From: Planctomycetota bacterium
GTDB taxonomy: Bacteria > Planctomycetota > UBA1135 > GCA-002686595
NCBI GenBank assembly: GCA_002862085.1
Contig: PKCK01000047.1
Location: forward strand, 1-64,000
DNA: 64,000 bases
Reading direction: 5' to 3'
Shown here: positions 9,390-17,148 of the stretch, piece after piece
Layout of the letters: the number at the start of each line of letters is the position of its first letter
How positions within the stretch are numbered: position 1 is the first letter of the stretch
Translations under genes and position numbers: made by a program
Notes under the pieces: model-generated
Database searches by the model: none
What the model was told of the DNA's origin: nothing
The model's input: the letters and a program-made list of their open reading frames with translations, nothing else

Positions 9390-9800
9390 CGGAGCGCGGC
9401 GCCCGCGCCGGCGTCCGCAGCGCCGCAGCCGCCGCCGGACGCAGCGGCGTCGGGCGCTGATCCGCGGAGGTGACACGCGCGGCAGGCGTCGTCCGCGGCC
9501 CGCGGGCCGCGATGGTGGATCGAGTCAGTCGGTCCGTGACGTTGGTTTTCCCCGGCTGCTGGCTCCCGGCCGAGGCCACGGCCAGGAGCCGCTCTCGGTC
9601 GTGGGTCTCCACCGCCGGGCGAAGGGGGGCGGAGCGGCCTCCGGCGGCGCTGACGCCTCGATCCGCGGCAATACACTCCGGGAGGGGGCAGGCCATTGCG
9701 CCGTCGCGAGGTGGGCCTATCCTCACGCCGGCGGCAGGACGCGGGGTCCGGCTGCTCCGATCCCCACCCAACGCAGAGCCCACACGGGCGCTTCACCGCC
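9390..9800. other. Gene-free stretch with a perfect palindrome and candidate promoter
   Basis: I see no convincing coding sequence in these 411 bases. They hold a perfect 18-base GC palindrome (9494-9511) and, further on, a possible sigma-70-like pair TTGCGC (9696-9701) and TATCCT (9719-9724) spaced by 17 bases, facing the acidic-protein/deoB genes. The promoter call is weak in such GC-rich DNA. Confidence 0.4.
9494..9511. repeat. Perfect 18-base GC palindrome
   Basis: CGCGGCCCGCGGGCCGCG equals its own reverse complement. It lies about 105 bases after the YbhN-like gene. It could be part of a terminator, a binding site, or a chance product of high GC. Confidence 0.5.
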
Positions 9801-10058
9801 ATGGCCAGCTTCGAGGCCGAGCTCGATTCCGCCAGCAACATCGTCCAGGTCGTCGTCACGGAGGACGACGGGAGCGAGCACGACTACCAGTTCGACTTCG
9901 ATCCGCGCACCGGGCGATGGGAGTTCTCGGAGCGTGATCTGCTCGAGCGCGACTTCGGCGACGAGTGGGTCGAGGAGCTCGAGGAGGAGATCGAGCGACT
10001 GATCGCGGAGGGCGTCGAGGCCGCCGACGACGACGATGAAGAGAGCGGCGACGAATGA
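9801..10058 (+). CDS. Small acidic protein of unknown function
   Basis: 85 residues, no family recognised. The first 45 residues look like two or three beta strands ('NIVQVVVTEDDGSEHDYQF' and 'FDPRTGRWEFSE'); the rest is a highly acidic helix ending in an Asp/Glu run. ATG at 9801 is preferred over an upstream in-frame start because the extra residues are Arg/Ser-rich noise. The stop overlaps the deoB ATG (ATGA), which supports it as a real gene at the head of the nucleoside-salvage operon. Confidence 0.65.
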   Translation: MASFEAELDSASNIVQVVVTEDDGSEHDYQFDFDPRTGRWEFSERDLLERDFGDEWVEELEEEIERLIAEGVEAADDDDEESGDE

Positions 10059-11323
10059 CCGGTGACGCGCCGAAGCCGCCCGGCGACCTCCGGGCGAAGG
10101 CGCTCGGGCTCGACTCGGAGCACGAGGGTCAGCGATCGCGGCGCGTCTTCCTGATCGTCCTCGACTCCCTCGGGATCGGCGAGCTACCGGACGCGCCTCC
10201 CGAGGACGCCGGCGCTCACACGCTCGACTCCATCTGCCGGACGGTCGGCGCGCCGGACGCGCCGCGTCTGTTCTCCCTCGGCCTCGGCAACATCGCGGGG
10301 GTGACCGCGTTCCCCGAGGCGATCTGCCCCGAGGCAGCCTTCGGCCGCATGGCGGAGACGAGTCCCGGCAAGGACACGACGACGGGACACTGGGAGCTCG
10401 CGGGGGTGCCCCTCCAGCGGGCGTTCCCGACCTTCCCGGACGGCTTCTCGGAGGAGCTCCTCGGCGCCATCGCCGAGGCCGCCGGCATCCCCGGGTGGCT
10501 CGGCAACGAGCCCGCTTCGGGCACGGAGATCATCGAGCGGCTCGGTCCCGAGCACGTCGAGAGCGGCAAGCCGATCGTCTACACGAGCGCGGACTCCGTG
10601 CTGCAGATCGCGGCCCACGAGGAGCACTTCGGGCTGGAACGCCTGCTCGCGCTGTGCGCGGAGGCCCGCGAGAAGACGCGGGAGCTGGGCATCGCGCGGA
10701 TCATCGCGCGTCCATTCGTGGACGCCCCCGAGGGCTCGTCGCAGCGCTTCGAGCGGACCTACAACCGCCGCGACTTCTCCCTCACGCCGCCCGCGCCCAC
10801 GGTGCTCGACACCCTCAAGGGACGCGGGGTCCCCGTGGTGGGGGTGGGGAAGATCGAGGACATCTTCGCCGGCGCGGGCGTGACGCTCTCCGTCCACACG
10901 GAGGGGAACGACGACGGCATGCGGCGCACGACGTCACTGGCCCGTGATCTCGCGCTGGGGCTGGTCTTCGTCAACCTCGTCGACTTCGACATGGCCTACG
11001 GGCACCGCCGCGACGCCGCCGGGTATCGCGGCGCGATCGAGGCCTTCGACGGCGCGCTCGCGGAGCTGGAGAAGGAGCTGCGTGAGGAGGACATCGTGAT
11101 CCTCACCGCGGACCACGGGAACGACCCGACCAACGATCGCCACACGGATCACACCCGGGAGTTCGTACCGCTCATCGCCTACGGCGAGCGCGTGAAGGAC
11201 GGGCTCGATCTGGGGACGCGGGCGAGCTTCGCCGACGTGGGCGCCACGATCGCGGAGGCTTTCGGCGTCGAGCACGACGGCCCGGGCGCCTCTTTCCTCG
11301 GCGAACTCCTGGGGACCGCATGA
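10055..11323 (+). CDS. deoB: Phosphopentomutase
   Basis: Interconverts (deoxy)ribose-1-phosphate and (deoxy)ribose-5-phosphate, linking nucleoside phosphorolysis to central metabolism. The 422-residue protein has the alkaline-phosphatase-superfamily metal sites: FLIVLDSLGIGELPDA (about 31-46), the phospho-acceptor segment GKDTTTGHWE, NLVDFDMAYGHRRD, and TADHGNDPTNDRHTDHTRE. It carries about 28 extra N-terminal residues compared with E. coli DeoB (407 aa). The ATG overlaps the small acidic gene and the TGA overlaps the next gene (ATGA), so it is translationally coupled on both sides. Confidence 0.95.
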   Translation: MTGDAPKPPGDLRAKALGLDSEHEGQRSRRVFLIVLDSLGIGELPDAPPEDAGAHTLDSICRTVGAPDAPRLFSLGLGNIAGVTAFPEAICPEAAFGRMAETSPGKDTTTGHWELAGVPLQRAFPTFPDGFSEELLGAIAEAAGIPGWLGNEPASGTEIIERLGPEHVESGKPIVYTSADSVLQIAAHEEHFGLERLLALCAEAREKTRELGIARIIARPFVDAPEGSSQRFERTYNRRDFSLTPPAPTVLDTLKGRGVPVVGVGKIEDIFAGAGVTLSVHTEGNDDGMRRTTSLARDLALGLVFVNLVDFDMAYGHRRDAAGYRGAIEAFDGALAELEKELREEDIVILTADHGNDPTNDRHTDHTREFVPLIAYGERVKDGLDLGTRASFADVGATIAEAFGVEHDGPGASFLGELLGTA

Positions 11324-12636
11324 GCGCCGACTCGGAGCGCCTGCGCCGGATCCTTCGCATCAAGCGCGACGGCGGCGCGCTGGAGGGAGGCGATCAAGCC
11401 TGGCTCCTCGAGCGAGCCGGGCGCGGTGAGGTGGAGGAGGCCGCGCTGGCGACGCTGCTCGCGTCGATCTGGTTCCACGGCATGGAGGCCCCCGAGCTCG
11501 CGGGCTGGACCCGCGGCATGGTCGCCTCGGGCCGGAGCCTCGACCTGTCCTCCTTCGACGCGCCGAAGGTGGACAAGCACTCGACGGGCGGGATCGGCGA
11601 CAAGGTCAGCCTCCCCCTGGCGCCGCTGCTGGCGAGCATGGGCATGGTCGTCCCGATGATCTCCGGGCGCGGACTCGGGCACACCGGCGGGACGCTCGAC
11701 AAGCTCGAGGCGGTGCCGGGCGTGCGGACCGAACTCGGCGAGGACGCCGTCCTCGACGTGCTGCGCGACGCGGGGGCAGTGATCTGCGCGCAGACGCGGG
11801 ACGTGGCGCCGGCCGATCGGACGCTCTACGCGCTGCGGGATCGGGTGGAGCTCGTGGAGTCCCTCCCGCTCATCGCCAGCTCGATCGTGTCGAAGAAGGT
11901 GGCGGAGGACATCGACGCGCTGGTGCTCGATGTGAAGGCGGGCAGCGGCGCCTTCCTCACCGACCTCGACAGGGTCCGCGAGCTCGCGCGCACCATGGTG
12001 GAACTCGCGGAGGCCAGCGAGGTGAGGACCTCCGCGCGGATCACCTGGATGGGGCGGCCGCTCGGGCGCGCCGTCGGTCACGCCCTCGAGGTCGAGGAGT
12101 CGCGGGCCGCGCTCCGGGGCGAAGGGCCCCCTGATCTCGCGGAGCTCGTGGAGGCCTTCGCGGTGGATCTCGCTGTGAGCAGCGGGGTCGCTGCTGACGA
12201 GGAGGCGGCTGTGGCGCTCGCCCGCGAGCGGATCGAGAGCGGCGCCGCGGCGGAGCGCTTCGAGCGGATGCTCCACGCCCAGGGAGCGACCGGGGAGGCC
12301 CTCCCGGAGTCTCCTGACGTGCACGAGCTGACGGCGCGCGACGCGGGGATCCTCGGCTTCGGCGACGTGCGCGAGGTGGGCCTCGCGGTGCGCGAGCTCG
12401 GCGGCGGCCGCAGCGCGCCGAGCGATGCGATCGACCCCGCCGTCGGCGTGGTGTGGGAGCGAGCAGCCGGCGACCGCGTCGATGCGGGCGATCTCCTGTG
12501 CCGGGTCCATCATCGCGGCGGCCGCGGCCTCGAGGCGGCTCTGGAGCGCCTCGAACGTGCCGTGCGTCTCGAGGATTCCGCGGCGGCTGAGCCGCCGCTC
12601 CTCCTCGAGCGCATCGAGCCCGGCGCGGCCGGGTGA
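11320..12636 (+). CDS. deoA: Thymidine/pyrimidine-nucleoside phosphorylase
   Basis: Splits pyrimidine (deoxy)nucleosides with phosphate into base and pentose-1-phosphate. The 438-residue protein shows the family signature KHSTGGIGDKVSLPLAPLLA (about 86-105), then SGRGLGHTGGTLDKLEAVPG, and 'DVKAGSGAFL'. Length and domain order (helical domain, alpha/beta domain, C-terminal PYNP domain) are normal. Whether it prefers thymidine (deoA) or is a broad pyrimidine phosphorylase (pdp) cannot be settled from sequence. It overlaps deoB by four bases. Confidence 0.92.
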   Translation: MSADSERLRRILRIKRDGGALEGGDQAWLLERAGRGEVEEAALATLLASIWFHGMEAPELAGWTRGMVASGRSLDLSSFDAPKVDKHSTGGIGDKVSLPLAPLLASMGMVVPMISGRGLGHTGGTLDKLEAVPGVRTELGEDAVLDVLRDAGAVICAQTRDVAPADRTLYALRDRVELVESLPLIASSIVSKKVAEDIDALVLDVKAGSGAFLTDLDRVRELARTMVELAEASEVRTSARITWMGRPLGRAVGHALEVEESRAALRGEGPPDLAELVEAFAVDLAVSSGVAADEEAAVALARERIESGAAAERFERMLHAQGATGEALPESPDVHELTARDAGILGFGDVREVGLAVRELGGGRSAPSDAIDPAVGVVWERAAGDRVDAGDLLCRVHHRGGRGLEAALERLERAVRLEDSAAAEPPLLLERIEPGAAG

Positions 12637-12853
12637 GCTCCGACGCGCGTCGTCGCGCCGTGCCGCTCCGTCCGGGGACGCGACGGGGATGCGGAGCTGC
12701 ATGGGGGGCGGGGGAGGCGTCGTCCGAACATGCCACGGGTGGGGGACAGCCGCAGCTCCCGGCCGTACGCCGGGACGGGGCGCCATCGCCTATCATCCGC
12801 GGGCTCCGCGACGCAGCGCTGCGCGACGGAGCGCCTCCCCCCAGCCCGACCGC

Positions 12854-14164
12854 ATGATCTACATCCGCGCCTTCATCGGCCTCGTCTTCTTCTGCGGCGT
12901 GGCCTGGCTCCTCTCGTCGGACCGCCGTCGTGTCAATTTCCGCATCGTCGCGGGCGGGATCGGGATGCAGGTGCTGCTCGCGCTGCTGATCCTCAAGACC
13001 GAGGTGGGACGCACCGTGCTCGACGGCCTCTCGGCGCTCGCGGTGGCGATCCTCTCCTTCGGCCAGGAGGGGGCTCGCATGGTCTTCGGGGACGTGCTCA
13101 CGGGCTTTCGCTACGCGCCGTCCGGCGAGGGCGAGCCCGCGCCCTTCCAGCTCTTCGGGGGCTTCCCCGCCCACCTCCCGGGCGAGGCGCAGGCCCTGTC
13201 CGCGCCGGTGTCCTTCGCCTTCGGCGCGCTCACGACGATCATCTACTTCTCGGCGCTGATGGCCATCCTCTACCACCTGGGGATCGTTCAGCTGCTGGTG
13301 CGCGCGCTCGCGAGCGTGATGCGGCTCACCCTCCGCGTCTCCGGCGCCGAGAGCCTCGCCATGGCGGCGAACGTCTTCGTCGGCCAGACGGAGGCGCCCC
13401 TCGTGGTCAGGCCCTACGTGGCGTCGATGACGCGCTCCGAGCTGATGGCGCTCATGACCGGCGGCTTCGCGACGATCGCGGGCTCGGTCCTCGCCGTCTA
13501 CATCGGCATCCTCGGCGAGGAGTACGCCGGCCACCTGCTCGCAGCGAGCTTCATGTCCGCGCCCGCGGCCTTCGTGCTCGCGAAGATCATGGTCCCCGAG
13601 ACGGAGACCCCCGCGACCGCCGGTGGCGCGACGGCCGTCGACCTCGAGGAGGACAAGCCCGCGAACATCCTCGACGCCGCGGCAGAGGGGACGACCCAGG
13701 GGCTCAAGCTCTATCTCAACGTCGTCGCGATGCTGCTGGCCTTCGTCGCCATCGTCGGGCTGATCAACGCCGGGCTCGGGGCGATCAGCGGCGGCGAGGA
13801 TCCCTGGACGCTCCAGCGCATCTTCGGCTACGCCTTCGCGCCGGTCGCCTTGGCCATGGGCATCCCCCTCGCGGACTGCATCAACTTCGGCAGCCTCCTC
13901 GGCACCAAGGTCGCCGTGAACGAGTTCATCGCGTTCAGCGAGATGCAGGGGATGAAGGACGTGATCTCCGAGCGCAGCTACACCATGGCGGCCTACGCCC
14001 TCTGCGGCTTCGCGAACTTCGCGTCGATCGGCATCCAGATCGGCGGCATCGGCGCGATCGCCGAGGGCCGCCGGAAAGACCTCTCGCGCATCGCACTGCG
14101 GGCCATGATGGGCGGCGCCTTCGCCTCCTGGATGACCGCGACGATCGCGGGGATGTTCCTTTGA
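12854..14164 (+). CDS. nupC: Concentrative nucleoside transporter, NupC family
   Basis: A 436-residue inner-membrane symporter that would import nucleosides with H+ or Na+. The CNT signature 'GAESLAMAANVFVGQTEAP' occurs at about residues 165-183, followed by LMTGGFATIAGSVLAVYIG and, in the C-terminal half, a second conserved ADCINFGSLLGTKVAVNEF. Membrane helices alternate throughout. ATG at 12854 gives the normal N-terminal helix. A 217-base gap precedes it, with TATCAT at 12791-12796 as a possible -10. Its stop overlaps the punA TTG start, coupling uptake to phosphorolysis. Confidence 0.93.
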   Translation: MIYIRAFIGLVFFCGVAWLLSSDRRRVNFRIVAGGIGMQVLLALLILKTEVGRTVLDGLSALAVAILSFGQEGARMVFGDVLTGFRYAPSGEGEPAPFQLFGGFPAHLPGEAQALSAPVSFAFGALTTIIYFSALMAILYHLGIVQLLVRALASVMRLTLRVSGAESLAMAANVFVGQTEAPLVVRPYVASMTRSELMALMTGGFATIAGSVLAVYIGILGEEYAGHLLAASFMSAPAAFVLAKIMVPETETPATAGGATAVDLEEDKPANILDAAAEGTTQGLKLYLNVVAMLLAFVAIVGLINAGLGAISGGEDPWTLQRIFGYAFAPVALAMGIPLADCINFGSLLGTKVAVNEFIAFSEMQGMKDVISERSYTMAAYALCGFANFASIGIQIGGIGAIAEGRRKDLSRIALRAMMGGAFASWMTATIAGMFL

Positions 14165-14991
14165 GCGCGACCTTCGAGGGGACGGCGGAGTCCCTCGCGG
14201 ACGAGCTCGGGGCGGCCCTCGACGGGGCCGGCGCGCCGCGGCCGGAGGTGGCCCTCGTGCTCGGCTCGGGGCTCGGGGCGCTCGCGGACACGCTCGAGAA
14301 CGCCCACGCGGTGCCCTTCACCGGGCTGCCTTCGATGCCGGCCAGCACCATCCCCGGACACGCCGGCCGCTTCGTGGCCGGTCTCATCGGCGGTGTGCCG
14401 GTGATCTGTCAGCAGGGGCGGGTGCATCTCTACGAGGGGTGGAGCGCCGAGGTCGTGACGCGCGCGGTCCGCGCTCTCCCGGCCATCGGCGCGCAGGCGC
14501 TGATCCTCACCAACGCGGCGGGCGGACTCGTGCCCGACTGGCCCGCGCCGTGCCTCATGCGCATCGACGACCACGTCAACATGCAGGGGACTTCGCCGCC
14601 CATGGCGCGCGAGCGCGCCGGCGTGGGGAGCCCCTACGGCCGGCTCTGCGCGGAGGCTCTGCGTGCGGCGGCGGAGGAGACCGGCGTCGCCCTGCGGGAG
14701 GGGGTCTACGTCGGGCTCACGGGCCCCTCCTACGAGTCGCCCGCGGAGATCCGCATGCTCCAGGGGCTCGGCGCCCACGCCGTCGGGATGAGCACGGTGC
14801 TCGAGGCCGTTGCGGGGATGCTCGGTGGGCTCGAGGTCGGCGCGGTCTCGTGCATCACGAATCCGGGGGCGGGCATCGCAGCGGCCCCCCTCGACCACGG
14901 AGAGGTCGTCGAGGCGGGCAAGGCGATCTCCCAGGACTTCGGCGCGCTCCTCCGAGCTGCCGTTCCGCGCGTCGCCCACGGCGCGCGCTAG
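14161..14991 (+). CDS. punA: Purine-nucleoside phosphorylase, trimeric (type I)
   Basis: Phosphorolyses purine (deoxy)nucleosides to base plus pentose-1-phosphate. The 276-residue protein carries LVLGSGLGALAD (phosphate loop), PGHAGRFVAG, QQGRVHLYEGW, LTNAAGGL, DDHVNMQGTSP, 'VGLTGPSYESPAEIRM' and VGMSTVLEAVAG, all trimeric PNP landmarks; the base-binding Asn region reads SCITNPGAGI. The start is taken as TTG at 14161: it overlaps the nupC TGA (TTGA), has a GGGGA ribosome site six bases upstream, and yields a normal N-terminus, whereas no ATG exists nearby. Confidence 0.92.
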   Translation: MSATFEGTAESLADELGAALDGAGAPRPEVALVLGSGLGALADTLENAHAVPFTGLPSMPASTIPGHAGRFVAGLIGGVPVICQQGRVHLYEGWSAEVVTRAVRALPAIGAQALILTNAAGGLVPDWPAPCLMRIDDHVNMQGTSPPMARERAGVGSPYGRLCAEALRAAAEETGVALREGVYVGLTGPSYESPAEIRMLQGLGAHAVGMSTVLEAVAGMLGGLEVGAVSCITNPGAGIAAAPLDHGEVVEAGKAISQDFGALLRAAVPRVAHGAR

Positions 14992-15194
14992 AGGGCGTCA
15001 ACGCCGCCGCCTTCTCCACGAGCCCACGCCGATCGGCTGCGGCCCCGTGTAGGATCGCGCGGCGGCGCGTTCGCCGGCGCCCGGAGGGGACGCCGCGGAG
15101 CCGGCATCCGTCGCCGCGCGACCCGTTCCGGGCTCGGCCCATGCCAGGGCCCGCCCTCCACCTCGCCTCCGCGTCGGCGCGACGCGACCGCACG

Positions 15195-16697
15195 ATGTTC
15201 CCGCACACCTGGCGCCGCCACTGGTCACTCGACGAGGACCCCTTCGTTCAGGAGGACGCCGACAAGGATCCCGTGCTGCGGCGTGTGCCCGCGGAGGCGG
15301 TGCATTCCTCCTTCGACCGGCTCTACGGGAGCGTCGAGGCGCCGGGTCCGGGCGTCGTCTTCGGCGAGAAGGGCAGCGGCAAGAGCAGCCTGCGCCTCGC
15401 CATGAAGCGCAGGCTCGACGAGGAGCGCGCCTTCGTCGTCGAGTACATCGAGTTCGACTCCTTCCTCTCCGAGGCTCGCAAGGCCGATCGCCTGACGCCG
15501 AAGGGAGCGAAGACCTCGCGCCGCATCGTCGAGCGCTTCGGGCTCTCCGATCACGTGGACGCGATGCTCAGCCTCGGGACCACGAAGCTGGTCGACGAGA
15601 TCCTCGCCAGGCAGCGGCCCGAGGCAGGCGGCCTCGCGCGCAAGCAGAAGGCGACGCTCCTGGCCCTCGCGAGCCTCTATTACCGGTCCGACGGCCGCTC
15701 GGGCGACGAGGTCGATCGCGGGCTCCGCAGAGCGCTGCGATTCCGCTCCCTGCGTCCGTTCCTCCGCGGCGCTGCCCGCATCCTCGGGACGCTGCTCGGT
15801 GCCGGACTGCTCGCGGTGTCCGTCGAGGTCACGGGAGCCGCGGAGCTGCTGGGGATCGAGCCCGCCGGCGACGCGTGGACCTGGGCCGGCGGCGGCTTGC
15901 TGGCGTTCATATGGGGCGAGGCCCTCGTCGCGCGTCTCGTGATGCGGCGCCGTGCAGCCGTCGCGACGAAGGCCGTTCGGGTGGTCCCGCGCGACCCCGA
16001 CCCCCTCGCGGGCCTCCTGCCGCGGATGCCCGCGAGTCTCCGACGAGACCTCGCGCTACCGGACGGCGCAGCCCCCGGTACGCGCCTCCTCCTGCTCCAG
16101 CGCTTCATCACGCTCCTGCAGGAGTTCGGAGCCGAGAGCTTCTACGTCCTGATGGACCGCATCGACGAGGCGACGATCCTCTCGGGCCGCGCGGAGCTCA
16201 TGCGCCCCTTCATCGAGCCGCTCCTCGAGCATCGCCTGCTCCAGTTCGAGGGGTTGGCGCTCAAGCTCTTCCTGCCGATCGAGCTGTCACGGCTGTACCT
16301 GGGAGCGAGCTCCCAGGAGCTCAAGAGCATGCGCCTCGACAAGGCCAACTCGATCCCCGAGCTGCGCTGGAGCGGTCAGGAGCTCGCGGAGGTCGCGACC
16401 CAGCGCGTGCGAGCCGTCCGCTCCGAGGGCACCTCCCTCGAGCAGCCCGGAGCGAGGCTCGTCGACTTCTTCGACGACGAGGTGGGGGAGAAGGACATCC
16501 GCGAGGCCCTCGGCGAGCTCGGGACTCCTCGGCTCGCCTTCGGTTTCCTCGGCGCCCTCTTCGCCGACCACGCCCGTGAGCTCGACGACGACCTCGCACA
16601 GGAGAGCCCCGAGTGGCGCATCCCTCGGCGGCGCTTCGAGATCCTGCGGGCGAGCTGGCTGGATCGGGCGAGGGGCCTCCGGAGGGCCCTCAACTGA
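15195..16697 (+). CDS. KAP-like membrane P-loop NTPase
   Basis: 500 residues with Walker A GEKGSGKSS at 57-65 and a Walker B-like YVLMDRIDEA near 315-325. Two hydrophobic segments (about 192-216 and 228-252) lie between the two motifs. Membrane helices inserted inside the P-loop domain are the hallmark of KAP NTPases, which work at the inner membrane in signalling, defence or organising complexes. The N-terminus 'HWSLDEDPF' resembles the entry of other ATPases of this type. An alternative ATG at 15141 would add 18 residues. It sits between punA and the dynamin-like gene, outside the obvious salvage pathway. The role is unknown; the family placement is inference from architecture. Confidence 0.65.
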   Translation: MFPHTWRRHWSLDEDPFVQEDADKDPVLRRVPAEAVHSSFDRLYGSVEAPGPGVVFGEKGSGKSSLRLAMKRRLDEERAFVVEYIEFDSFLSEARKADRLTPKGAKTSRRIVERFGLSDHVDAMLSLGTTKLVDEILARQRPEAGGLARKQKATLLALASLYYRSDGRSGDEVDRGLRRALRFRSLRPFLRGAARILGTLLGAGLLAVSVEVTGAAELLGIEPAGDAWTWAGGGLLAFIWGEALVARLVMRRRAAVATKAVRVVPRDPDPLAGLLPRMPASLRRDLALPDGAAPGTRLLLLQRFITLLQEFGAESFYVLMDRIDEATILSGRAELMRPFIEPLLEHRLLQFEGLALKLFLPIELSRLYLGASSQELKSMRLDKANSIPELRWSGQELAEVATQRVRAVRSEGTSLEQPGARLVDFFDDEVGEKDIREALGELGTPRLAFGFLGALFADHARELDDDLAQESPEWRIPRRRFEILRASWLDRARGLRRALN

Positions 16698-16850
16698 GTT
16701 CAGGGGCGTTTCCGGTGCCCTTCTTGCGCTCAAACGACCCTCGGACGCGATGCGCCTCAGATATCCGGTTGAACCTTCGCGTCCAGTGGGATCGCCCCGG
16801 ACAATGGGGAGATGAGCCGGGCTTCATCTGGCTCACACGACCGACGCCCC

Positions 16851-17033
16851 ATGAGATCCGTATTCCCCGCGCTGCAGGATCGCCTCCTCGCGACCCTTCT
16901 CTGGACCGCTGTCGCGGTTCTCGGAGCCATGGTGCTCGCGGCCGCCGTGGGCGGCTCCGACGTCGAGGCGGCGGTCCCCGACTCCGAGGAGGTCCCGCCC
17001 CAGTTCGTGTTCGGGGCGACGCCGGCGCAGTAG
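16851..17033 (+). CDS. Small single-pass membrane protein, unknown function
   Basis: 60 residues with one hydrophobic helix (about 9-32, ending in an Ala/Val-rich stretch) and a short acidic tail (SDVEAAVPDSEEVPP). It could equally be a cleaved signal peptide plus a short secreted tail. No homologous family is recognised. An in-frame ATG at 16812 would add 13 residues. A strong hairpin follows 48 bases downstream, which fits a short independent transcript after the KAP-like gene. Moderate doubt remains that it is a real gene. Confidence 0.42.
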   Translation: MRSVFPALQDRLLATLLWTAVAVLGAMVLAAAVGGSDVEAAVPDSEEVPPQFVFGATPAQ

Positions 17034-17080
17034 GTCGAGGTCAGCGTCAGGACGGCAGCCAGGCCATCGATCCCCGAACG

Positions 17081-17122
17081 GCGGAGGGGGCGGCGCACCA
17101 AACGGTGCGCCGCCCCCTCCGC
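17081..17122. terminator. Perfect 19-bp hairpin, bidirectional terminator
   Basis: Arms 17081-17099 and 17104-17122 are exact reverse complements around the loop AAAC. It lies between the + strand small membrane gene and the - strand dynamin-like gene, so it can stop transcription from both sides. There is no T-tract, which is common in GC-rich genomes. Confidence 0.75.
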
Positions 17123-17148
17123 ATGAGGCGAGGCTTGCTCGCGTCCGA